Shown here: positions 9,358-16,899 of the stretch, piece by piece
Position numbering within the stretch: position 1 is the stretch's first letter
How the letters are laid out: each line of letters starts with the position of its first letter
NCBI GenBank assembly: GCA_020720405.1
Contig: DYOS01000014.1
Coordinates: 6,075 to 39,921, forward strand
Source: Caldithrix sp.
Lineage (GTDB): Bacteria > Calditrichota > Calditrichia > Calditrichales > Calditrichaceae
Direction of reading: 5' to 3'
DNA: 33,847 bases
Program-made: the position numbers and the translations under genes
The notes under the pieces: model-generated
Seen by the model: only the letters and a program-made list of their open reading frames with translations
What the model was told of the DNA's origin: nothing
Database searches by the model: none

Positions 9358-10728
9358 TTAAAGTTGCTCCAGCAGATTTTCCAGAATGTAGATTTGTTCT
9401 TTCATATTAAACCGGTTGATATATTCCTGATCAGGTTCAAACCCTGAATCAACCGAAGTCAGTAATGGAATAAGCTTTTGTTCAATATCGGCAACCGAAC
9501 TGCTGTCGGCCACTACACCCAGGCGCCCCTCACTGATCGCCCGATCGGTTGCGCTATCCGGCAGGGCCATGGCAAAAATTGGTTTTCTGGTGTACATGTA
9601 TTCATAGAGTTTGGCTGGGATCTGTAAATCCGTACCCGGTTGGATGAGCAACAGGATATCCGCCTGGAACATGGTCTGAATGCTCTCTTCAAAACTGATT
9701 GAGCCCTTAAAACTGACCAGATCATCAATACCAAGCTCAACAATTTTTTCTTTTAAAATATTAAGCTCATTGGCAATAAAGCCATAGAATTCAATAATCA
9801 GCTTGAAACTCCCCAGCTGACCGGAGTCTTTGAGATTTTTGATGGCCAGGAACAGGTTGAGCGGATTACGTTTTTTATACAGGGTTCCCAGGTGAACCAT
9901 CCGGATAATCCCATCCTTTTTTGGTTCGGATTGGATCGTCCGGGGAAAATCATCCGGATCGTAACCATTGGACAGCAATAAAAATTTATCGGCTGGCTGG
10001 TCAGAATAAAAGTTGGCGTATTCATCGCGCAGTTTGGGAGTTACAAACAGAATGCGGTCGGCTTCCTGTATTACTTTTTTCTCCAGGTACTGCTCTAATT
10101 TTTTCATCAAGGAAAAACCATTGGCGCTGTCCCAGCGCGACAGGCTCCATGGATCACGGTAATCGAGTACCAGACGGGCACCAGTTCTTTTCTTAAGCCG
10201 GCGGGCGATCAGAAACATGGAATGCGGCGGTGCTGTGGTCAGAATAATTTCAATGTTTTTTTCACGGATCAGGCGGGTGCCGACACGGACGGCATTTCTA
10301 TACCAGCCGATATATTTGTCCGGAAATTCAAAAACCGAAAAAAGCATTTTTCGGGTGCTTTCGGCCAGACGATGCAGGGCCGATTTCCGGCGCATCGGGC
10401 TGGCTGAAGATTTGACCTTCACGGCAGAGGTATAAACCCCGGCCTCCGGCTTTTGCTTTTGCAAAACAGATTTCAGTACCCGTTTCAGATTTGTAAAAAT
10501 AAGTGTTAAATCCCTTTTGGGCGTGCGCTGAACCTGCACCGCTGAGGGAATTTTAGCGGCATCACCAGCTTTCTCACCAAGCTCCAGATCGTAATCATCT
10601 TCCGGCAGGGTCAAAACCCAGAAATTGAATTTCCGGTGATCAATAAATTTTAAAATTTTACTGACCCGGTGCGTGCCAACCGAATGATTTGGCGGAAAAT
10701 TTGTCGTCAGGAAAAGAATGCGTTTCAT
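9358..10728 (-). CDS. GT4-like glycosyltransferase with long N-terminal half
   Basis: Probable glycosyltransferase of 456 residues. It opens MKRILFLTTNFPPNHSVGTH, typical for GT4 donor/acceptor domains. An insert of about 80 mostly charged residues (60-140) separates that from LTTAPPHSMFLIARRLKK and LDYRDPW (188-194). The GT-B C-domain shows LSNGYDPDDF (252-261), GTLYKKRNP (281-289) and GTDLQIPAKLYEYMYTRKP, in which KLYEY is the donor-site acidic region. The basic insert could be a membrane-association patch, as in peripheral glycosyltransferases, but this is an inference. It lies 18 bp after the O-antigen ligase gene. The Shine-Dalgarno site is weak. Confidence 0.87.
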   Translation of the reverse strand: MKRILFLTTNFPPNHSVGTHRVSKILKFIDHRKFNFWVLTLPEDDYDLELGEKAGDAAKIPSAVQVQRTPKRDLTLIFTNLKRVLKSVLQKQKPEAGVYTSAVKVKSSASPMRRKSALHRLAESTRKMLFSVFEFPDKYIGWYRNAVRVGTRLIREKNIEIILTTAPPHSMFLIARRLKKRTGARLVLDYRDPWSLSRWDSANGFSLMKKLEQYLEKKVIQEADRILFVTPKLRDEYANFYSDQPADKFLLLSNGYDPDDFPRTIQSEPKKDGIIRMVHLGTLYKKRNPLNLFLAIKNLKDSGQLGSFKLIIEFYGFIANELNILKEKIVELGIDDLVSFKGSISFEESIQTMFQADILLLIQPGTDLQIPAKLYEYMYTRKPIFAMALPDSATDRAISEGRLGVVADSSSVADIEQKLIPLLTSVDSGFEPDQEYINRFNMKEQIYILENLLEQL

Positions 10729-10746
10729 AATTTATTAAATTCCACT

Positions 10747-12027
10747 TTAAACTGAACTCTCCTGTTCAGGAGTTAAAATATAGTCAACCTGAATATTACG
10801 CAGGGCAACCGAGAAGGCCGCAAACCAATAGACCACCTCTGAATATAGCCGGTTATGAAAAAGTCCGGCCGCAAGAATACCTATTATACCCATCTGCATG
10901 GCTACAGCATCGATGTAAAACCGATAATGAGGGGTGTGCTTCGCATCCCTTCGTATTCGTCCCATAATGACCAGGGCATGAATAATCATACCAAAAAAGA
11001 TGAAAGTCCCGACAAAACCCCATTCCACCAGAACCAGAAGAAAGGTGTTATGCACGGTTTTGACGCCGCGTTTTTCCATAACCTCAACCAATTCGGGCAC
11101 ATATTGCATGGCCATCGCCTGAAAGCCATCTCCACCCAGTCCCATCGGGTGGTCCTGAAACATTTTAAGGGCACCATTCCAAAGGTAAAAACGGCTCATG
11201 GCCGAGCCTTCTTCTTCATACTCAGTAATAGTATTTTGTCTGGCCCAGAACTGCTCATTACCCAGCATCAGCACCAGCACACCGCCTAATACCACACCAA
11301 GAATAGCCCGGTATCGCATCCGGCCCTTCAGCCAGAGCAAAGCCAGAAGACCTATGATCATCATGGCCAGAAAAGAAGCCCGTGAATTGGCCAGAATGAC
11401 CAGGTTGACCAAAAATGGCAGTGACAGGAAAGTGACAATTTTTTCCCATTTTTTCCCCATCAGAAAATAAAGACCAAAGAAACCGGTGATGGCAGCGACG
11501 TGGGCTGAAATGGCATTTTCTTCAGTTGCATTAGGCGCCGTCACTCCGAGATCACGGTTTGAGCCGCGCTGATACGCGGTGCGCCCGAAATTAGCCACAC
11601 CAAACATCATCGTCCAGATCACAAAACGGTGGTGCTCAACGGTCCGCACCAGGAACATCATCAGAAAAATCTGAACCGTCATTTTAAAAAAGATGTCAAC
11701 TTTTTTAAAACTTTCCGCAGGATCAACCGCGAAGAGCAGACTGACTACGAACATCCACAGGGTCATGGCAACCAGCCAGAAAATCCAGGCATAATCCGGG
11801 GAACGAAGCTGCTTTAATTTTTTGTAGTTTATAACCAGACTGATCAGGGTAACCAAAGCAACCAGCAGCGACCAGCGCAGGTCAGGCAGGCCCCTGCCCC
11901 ACCACATATACGGCGGGTGATTGTGCCATTCAAAAATATAGGTGGCAATTCCATAATAGGGGTGGCGAAAGGTCAGAAATAATCCGGTAAAATACAGTGC
12001 CAGGAAAATAAGGGTTGTCAAAGACAT
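10747..12027 (-). CDS. O-antigen ligase/polymerase-like membrane protein (Wzy_C family)
   Basis: Multi-pass inner-membrane protein of 426 residues with about 10-12 hydrophobic helices. It probably polymerises repeat units or transfers them to an acceptor in the periplasm. The diagnostic region is a large periplasmic loop between about 255 and 325. ILANSRASFL (R216) precedes it, GLGGDGFQAM lies within it, and VHNTFLLVLVEWG (H326) ends it. The HN-x5-E-x-G signature is characteristic of Wzy_C ligases. The N-terminus (FRHPYYGIATYIFEWHNHPP) looks like the exosortase-A-associated O-glycosylation ligase subfamily, a resemblance judged by eye. It lies 5 bp after the LarA-like gene. Ligase and polymerase cannot be told apart from sequence. 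Confidence 0.87.
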   Translation of the reverse strand: MSLTTLIFLALYFTGLFLTFRHPYYGIATYIFEWHNHPPYMWWGRGLPDLRWSLLVALVTLISLVINYKKLKQLRSPDYAWIFWLVAMTLWMFVVSLLFAVDPAESFKKVDIFFKMTVQIFLMMFLVRTVEHHRFVIWTMMFGVANFGRTAYQRGSNRDLGVTAPNATEENAISAHVAAITGFFGLYFLMGKKWEKIVTFLSLPFLVNLVILANSRASFLAMMIIGLLALLWLKGRMRYRAILGVVLGGVLVLMLGNEQFWARQNTITEYEEEGSAMSRFYLWNGALKMFQDHPMGLGGDGFQAMAMQYVPELVEVMEKRGVKTVHNTFLLVLVEWGFVGTFIFFGMIIHALVIMGRIRRDAKHTPHYRFYIDAVAMQMGIIGILAAGLFHNRLYSEVVYWFAAFSVALRNIQVDYILTPEQESSV

Positions 12028-12032
12028 GATAT

Positions 12033-13250
12033 CTACTCCGTAAGCTGCAGGCTGGCCTGTGGGAAAACGGCAACCTTTGGGTTTTCAGGCAATTTACCGG
12101 TCAGGTATTCCACAAGCTCATCCCAGTCTGAGAAGAATTTATCCTGCTCGTGATAAGCTTTATAAAAATCATGTTCATTGATGCTGTCCGAAAAGAAAAC
12201 GAGTTGTCTGCCCTTCAGGAAATTCAATGGTTTCGGTGGGCGATACAACAGACCATCCGGCTCAAATAAACCGTGATGACCAAAACCATCCGAGCATTCT
12301 GAAGTCAGCAGAACGATGGCATCTTCCTTTAAGAATGGCCGGCTTGCCGATTTAATCGGAATAAAGGCATTTTCAGCCTGCAGTAATTCCGTATCCTTGG
12401 GATAGGCATTCACGATGACCAGATCGAAAGGGCCTTTTTCTGCCACACCGTTGTGTAAATAGAGCTTTCTGGCAACCTGCGCGGCCCGGCGGTGGGCCTC
12501 TATAAAATCACCCGTTTCGATATGATGTATGCTGCGGTCGCCATTGATAACCACACCAACAAAATATTCCAGGCCAACCGTCCGGGTGAAATCTTCAATC
12601 AGGTTTCGGAATTTATTGTTCGCCGTTTCACCAAGCTGACCCATGAATCCCATTAATACGGATTTGTGGGTCCGGGCGATGGTTGGCATATCAGCCAACC
12701 CGGGAAAAAGCATTTTTGCCCCGCCGCTGAAGCCGGCGAAACTATGCGGAGTCAGACCGCTGACCACAATCCGGAAATCCGCCGCCAGGTAATGGCGGTT
12801 CAATTTGACCCGGTTTTGCCCCCAAACCACCTCGGTTTCTTCCGTTTCAGCGGGCTGATGATTATACCACCGATACCGGGCGGCAGCATCTTTTCCTAAT
12901 TTCTTTGCTACCATTTCAGGCGTCAGCGCTTTATGCGAACCAAGCCCGATCAGGAACGAAATCTGGTTATCCGAAAAACCTGCCTGGTGCAAAATTTCCA
13001 GCATCGGACGAAGTATCGGCTGCAATGAAACCGGCCGGGTCAGGTCATCGGTCACAATCAAAACCGAGCCTGGTTTGTGTTTTTCCAGTTCAGTCTTCAG
13101 TGAAAGCAAAGAGGCTGCGATAGCCTGATCCGGGAAAATCTGCGGAGCGGGGATACTAAAATTTTCAATCTGCCAATCGCTGGGCACAAAGTAGAGAATA
13201 TTGATATCGCCGTACCAGGCTCCCCGTGGCAGAATGATTTTGTTTTTCAT
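12033..13250 (-). CDS. LarA-family (nickel-dependent lactate racemase-like) protein
   Basis: LarA-type enzymes racemise or epimerise 2-hydroxy acids using a nickel-pincer cofactor covalently held by a lysine. All key positions are present. TDDLTRP (67-73) is the N-terminal signature and GSHKALT gives H106 (LarA H108). TPHSFAGFSGGAK gives H169 (LarA H174) and K179 (LarA K184, cofactor lysine). MPTIARTHKS gives H195 (LarA H200, nickel ligand). At 405 residues it is slightly shorter than LarA. The cofactor makers LarB, LarC and LarE are not in the window. The start overlaps the acyl carrier protein stop by four bases (ATGA), so the two genes are coupled. LarA paralogues act on various 2-hydroxy acids, including sugar acids, so a role in making or epimerising a hydroxyacyl or sugar-acid decoration is possible but unproven. 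Confidence 0.88.
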   Translation of the reverse strand: MKNKIILPRGAWYGDINILYFVPSDWQIENFSIPAPQIFPDQAIAASLLSLKTELEKHKPGSVLIVTDDLTRPVSLQPILRPMLEILHQAGFSDNQISFLIGLGSHKALTPEMVAKKLGKDAAARYRWYNHQPAETEETEVVWGQNRVKLNRHYLAADFRIVVSGLTPHSFAGFSGGAKMLFPGLADMPTIARTHKSVLMGFMGQLGETANNKFRNLIEDFTRTVGLEYFVGVVINGDRSIHHIETGDFIEAHRRAAQVARKLYLHNGVAEKGPFDLVIVNAYPKDTELLQAENAFIPIKSASRPFLKEDAIVLLTSECSDGFGHHGLFEPDGLLYRPPKPLNFLKGRQLVFFSDSINEHDFYKAYHEQDKFFSDWDELVEYLTGKLPENPKVAVFPQASLQLTE

Positions 13251-13486
13251 TTTTTCGAATTGATAAAGGTTTCGATGGCATTCAATGTGTCGAAATTCTC
13301 CGGAAATAAATCTTCCTCGGCTACTTTGATGCCATAAGTCTTTTCAATAAAAGCTATCAGTTCCAGCATCTTAACCGAATCAATAATTCCGGCTTCGAGC
13401 AGGGAATCATCCGGGCCGGGATTGCCGGTTTCATTATCCGTAGTGTCATCCGTTAAAAATTTTAAAACATCATCCTGTATACTCAT
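13247..13486 (-). CDS. Acyl carrier protein
   Basis: Small 79-residue acidic four-helix protein. The phosphopantetheine attachment site is S37 in EAGIIDSVKMLELIAFIE, where the usual DSL is DSV. The downstream half (GIKVAEEDLFPENFDTLNAI) matches the helix II-III recognition region of standalone carrier proteins. It begins with a strong site (GGAGG, 4 nt before ATG), 15 bp after the GNAT-like gene, and overlaps the LarA-like gene by four bases. It is not near fatty-acid synthesis genes, so a dedicated role in this polysaccharide locus is likely. Carrier proteins also occur in exosortase-A-type clusters, usually with an AMP-dependent acyl ligase, which is absent here. Confidence 0.92.
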   Translation of the reverse strand: MSIQDDVLKFLTDDTTDNETGNPGPDDSLLEAGIIDSVKMLELIAFIEKTYGIKVAEEDLFPENFDTLNAIETFINSKK

Positions 13487-13501
13487 GATACCTCCGGAGT
13501 T

Positions 13502-14566
13502 TTATGAATCACGGTCGCCCACGGTCATAAACCAGTTCGACCCGTTGGTTACAATTTTCGCCAGCTCGGGCTCATTTTTGCTGTTGGCATAGATTATAGC
13601 CCCGGAATCCGCATCGCTGCGCCGGGAGAAGCCGCATTTTTTTAGGTTTTGAACCAGGGGATTGAATTCCTGCAGAATAAAAGACAGGCTGTTTATCCCG
13701 GGGAATTCACGGTAAACCGCTGTTTTAAAGGCTTCAATGACCAGGGTGGAATTTTGGCTGAAATCAGAAACCATTAAATCAACCATAAACAGGGCATCAT
13801 TTTTCACCTCGAAAAATACGGAAGCCAGGAGTTGGCCGGCGCGGTGGATATCAAACTGCTGAACCTGATGGTTGGGATTTTGGCCCATTTTCCAGTTCAG
13901 ATAAACCTGGTTACGAACCCCGATAACCCGGAAATTCTCCGCCATATTCTGATCCAGCCGGTCGTGTTCAGCGGTTATATTCAGTTTAGGGTGAAACTGA
14001 ATTTTCAAATCAGCGGCGGACCTTTTCAGCCGGAACAGATTAAGCAGCGGATTCAAAAAGAAAGCGGCGGCTGAAGCCGGTAATTCGCGGCCTATTTTAT
14101 TTTTCAGCAGGCGGTAAAAGCGGAGCGGGAAAGCGTAACGGGTCATTCCGGCCAGCCTGAAATGCCCGGCCTTCAGATGGATAACTTCCATCCTTTCGTT
14201 GGGATGGGCATAGAGAAAGGGCATCTCACCGCGGTCGATATCATCCTTTGCCGCTTTGCGCAGCATCAGGGCTATACCGAGACTGCGGAATTTTTTTTCG
14301 ATCGAAAAATCACCACAGTTCCAGCATATTTTCTTTTGCCCATCAATATACATTTCACGGGGGAAAACACCGGTAAATCCCACGGCAAGCTGCTGCTCCT
14401 CATTCCAGACAATCCAGGCTTTGGCCAGCCCGGCCGGATTATTCAGATAAACATGGCGGAAGCGGGCAGCATAATCAAAATCTTTCCGCTCGCGGTTATT
14501 GATTAAAATCTGAACCATGGTGTTCATATCTTTTTCCAGGTCGGCCTGACGTACTAAATAGCCCAT
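13502..14566 (-). CDS. GNAT-fold acyltransferase-like protein
   Basis: Probable N- or O-acyltransferase of 354 residues. A GNAT core lies in the first half. GDFSIEKKFRSLGIALMLRK resembles the acyl-CoA/pantetheine-binding strand and loop (R/Q-x-x-G-x-A/G). It is followed by FLYAHPNERMEVIHLKAGH. The second half continues with FEVKNDALFMVDLMVS and LSFILQEFNPLVQNLKKCGF, a possible second degenerate GNAT domain. An in-frame upstream codon at 14632 would add 22 residues inside the GT2 gene. ATG 14566 is preferred because GGAAG precedes it and it sits right behind the GT2 stop. Position next to an acyl carrier protein suggests the acyl donor may be acyl-ACP. The substrate is unknown. Confidence 0.78.
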   Translation of the reverse strand: MGYLVRQADLEKDMNTMVQILINNRERKDFDYAARFRHVYLNNPAGLAKAWIVWNEEQQLAVGFTGVFPREMYIDGQKKICWNCGDFSIEKKFRSLGIALMLRKAAKDDIDRGEMPFLYAHPNERMEVIHLKAGHFRLAGMTRYAFPLRFYRLLKNKIGRELPASAAAFFLNPLLNLFRLKRSAADLKIQFHPKLNITAEHDRLDQNMAENFRVIGVRNQVYLNWKMGQNPNHQVQQFDIHRAGQLLASVFFEVKNDALFMVDLMVSDFSQNSTLVIEAFKTAVYREFPGINSLSFILQEFNPLVQNLKKCGFSRRSDADSGAIIYANSKNEPELAKIVTNGSNWFMTVGDRDS

Positions 14567-14567
14567 T

Positions 14568-15725
14568 TTACTCTTCCTGATTTTGGCGTATGGTATTCCA
14601 GGTTGTGTATTTTTTGCCGAGCAGGTTATCAATTATGCCCAGTGTCGAGGCGATGTTGACCAGAACAAAATAGGCCGGAATGGCAAACAACAGCACTGAT
14701 TTCCGGCCTCTGGTTTCGGCTTGAATGCCGAGAGCGGCCAGCAGGTAAAAAGCAGTTTGCATCAGCAGGAAAAAATCATAAACAGGTCTACCGCTTAGCA
14801 AAACATTGGTGATCAGGATAAGCAGCAATATAATTCCGGCCAGCCAGCGCAATAATTTGTGCGAAAAAATCTGCCATGAAAAAATGCCGGTGCGCAAGGG
14901 ATTCAGTACCGCGCTGTTTTTAAACAGACCGCGCCAGCTGCGGTTAACAATGCGCCTTTTACGTTTGAATTCTTTGAGCATATTCTCGGCGGAATGTTCG
15001 TAGCAGAAAGCCCGTTCATTAAAAAGTCCGCGGTATCCCTTCAGCCTGATCTGCAGCGGGTTGACAAAATCATTAATATCATCATCGGCCATGGGCTCAA
15101 ATAATTCCCGGCGTATGGCATAAATCGCCCCATCTCCGCCAACCACCGAATCGAGCCGGCTTTCCAGTTTTTTGATTCCGATTTCAAAATTCCAGTAAGT
15201 CGTTTCCTTATTGCCCTGTGCCTCAGCCCCGTCAGAATAATAGCGGGCATGACCAACCACATAACCAACCTTTTGATTGGCAAAACCACTGACTATTTCG
15301 CGTAGTGCATTCCGGTCATAAATGGCATTGGCATCGGAGAAGACAATGATTTCGGCCACCAGCCGGGGTACGAGAAGGCTGATGCCATGGGTTTTGCCCC
15401 TGCGGCCTTCAACCCGGAACAGACGGACACCCTGGCCGGAAAAACTGCGGACAATTTCATCGGTGCGGTCGGACGACTCATCCGATATAACCCAGATTTC
15501 TTTTAAGTCGGGCGGGTAATCAATATCGAGACTGTTTTGCAGCTTGCCGGTGATGACCTCTTCTTCATTGTAGGCAGAGATGATCAGGGCAATTTTAGGG
15601 AGTGCTTCCTGAACCTGAGGTGGCAGTTTTTTTTGAGTCTGAGCCAATAATGCCAGTAATACCGGGTAACCGATAAAAACATAAATCAGAATGCCGCTCA
15701 AAATCCAGAAAAGAATTTCAGTCAT
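14568..15725 (-). CDS. Membrane-bound GT2 glycosyltransferase
   Basis: Processive-type or repeat-unit GT-A glycosyltransferase of 385 residues. One N-terminal membrane helix (about 5-27) precedes the catalytic domain, and three C-terminal helices follow (about 285-375). The catalytic domain shows LIISAYNEEE (48-56), a donor region at VFSDANA (D131), GGDGAIYAIRR (196-206), the acidic cluster DDD (214-216) and a basic stretch with R262-x-W264, close to the Q/R-x-x-R-W motif. This domain plan resembles cellulose/hyaluronan-synthase-like GT2 enzymes. It is followed almost directly by the GNAT-like gene. A 130-bp gap separates it from the FemAB-like gene upstream. Confidence 0.9.
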   Translation of the reverse strand: MTEILFWILSGILIYVFIGYPVLLALLAQTQKKLPPQVQEALPKIALIISAYNEEEVITGKLQNSLDIDYPPDLKEIWVISDESSDRTDEIVRSFSGQGVRLFRVEGRRGKTHGISLLVPRLVAEIIVFSDANAIYDRNALREIVSGFANQKVGYVVGHARYYSDGAEAQGNKETTYWNFEIGIKKLESRLDSVVGGDGAIYAIRRELFEPMADDDINDFVNPLQIRLKGYRGLFNERAFCYEHSAENMLKEFKRKRRIVNRSWRGLFKNSAVLNPLRTGIFSWQIFSHKLLRWLAGIILLLILITNVLLSGRPVYDFFLLMQTAFYLLAALGIQAETRGRKSVLLFAIPAYFVLVNIASTLGIIDNLLGKKYTTWNTIRQNQEE

Positions 15726-15855
15726 AAGGCCTGTAATTGATTATATGATGGGCTGATCCTCGGCAAAATCGCAAAAAATTGAACTCAGGTTTCCTCGTGA
15801 AAGCTAAATTCCATGGCTTATTGGCAACTGAATACGATATTTCCCGGCTGTTATT

Positions 15856-16887
15856 TCACGGAATGTTTTTGACTATAGCCGGGCCGAGAAGTTTGGTTAT
15901 GGCTAAAGGCAGTTTCTGCCAGATTTTAATAGCCAGACTGAATTTCGGGTTTTCTTTGTTTGACCCGGGCAAGGCAGTGTTTTCCGGCAGAATATAATGC
16001 CAGTACAGCTGACGCTCGGTGCCACCCCATTGTTTTTTAAATTTGTAAGTCCCGCCGTCGATGGTACCTCTCCCGAAATCAAAAAGTTTATAACCGCTTT
16101 CGATACCATAGGTCATACATTCCCAGTATAAAAGCATATTCGGACTAAGGTGGTTGTATTTACGCAGAGCGGAAGCCCAGGGAATTTCGAGCACTTCCCT
16201 GAAACCAATCAGAAAAGCCGCCGCGGCAGGCTGATGATCGGCCGTGTAAACTGTGACAATCCGGGCCGAATTTCCGAGCCTGGTCAGCATGGTGATAAAA
16301 AAATCCCGGCCGTATACCGGTGTCCCCAAATCCCTCATATTCCGGCTGAAGACATAATAAAAATCTTTTAACAGTTCCTGATGCCCGCTCCGGGCATACA
16401 TTCCTTCCTTCTGCGGCCGTTTGATCTGGCTTCTCAGCTTTGCTTTGAACCGTCCCGAGAATGCTTCGACGGTCGAATCAAGTTCCAGCTCAAAGGTCAC
16501 TTTGTTTTGATAGGAGGGCAGGTCAGGAAAAATATTGTCTTTGTGTCTTAATTCAACCAAATCTGCGCCTTTGGCCGAAAGAATTTCAGCAGCTTTCTGC
16601 AGAAGCAGCCGGGCACTTTCTTCATCGCTGCATAGAAGACCGCCATAGTTGACATGTGGCATGGAAACAAGCCGGTTACCAAACAGGCGCGACGAAAAAT
16701 GGGCCATAGGCAGAACAGCCTTGATTTGCCCGTCGGTTTCCACAAATAAGTACTTGGTTTCTTTCCCGAAATACGATTCAATAATGTCCTTCCACACCGT
16801 CAGATGATAGGGCGTGGCCTGCACATGATTCAGGACGTACTCATCCCATAGGGTATAGAGTTCAGGGGTTAAGAACTTTACAATCAT
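15856..16887 (-). CDS. FemAB/GNAT-like protein, exosortase-A-associated type
   Basis: 343-residue protein of the FemAB-related group found in PEP-CTERM/exosortase-A polysaccharide clusters. Characteristic stretches include TPYHLTVWKDIIESYFG near the N-terminus and SMPHVNYGGLLCSDE. Further on are FRKYNHLSPNMLLYWE-like text (ALRKYNHLSPNMLLYWECM) and FDFGRGTIDGGTYKFKKQWG near residue 300, the pattern TIGR-type FemAB members show. FemAB relatives transfer amino acids or acyl groups to cell-wall or glycan amines. The function of this subgroup is not established. It lies 12 bp after the tyrosine-kinase gene. The 130-bp gap behind it holds no convincing terminator. Confidence 0.82.
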   Translation of the reverse strand: MIVKFLTPELYTLWDEYVLNHVQATPYHLTVWKDIIESYFGKETKYLFVETDGQIKAVLPMAHFSSRLFGNRLVSMPHVNYGGLLCSDEESARLLLQKAAEILSAKGADLVELRHKDNIFPDLPSYQNKVTFELELDSTVEAFSGRFKAKLRSQIKRPQKEGMYARSGHQELLKDFYYVFSRNMRDLGTPVYGRDFFITMLTRLGNSARIVTVYTADHQPAAAAFLIGFREVLEIPWASALRKYNHLSPNMLLYWECMTYGIESGYKLFDFGRGTIDGGTYKFKKQWGGTERQLYWHYILPENTALPGSNKENPKFSLAIKIWQKLPLAITKLLGPAIVKNIP

Positions 16888-16899
16888 TGGTCCGCAGGA

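Noticed and set aside
15726-15855. Possible internal promoter in the 130-bp gap before the GT2 gene (TTGCCG, 15 bp, TATAAT)
   Set aside because: The -35 is poor and the spacer short, and the implied leader would be only a few bases. Nothing else was recognised in the gap.
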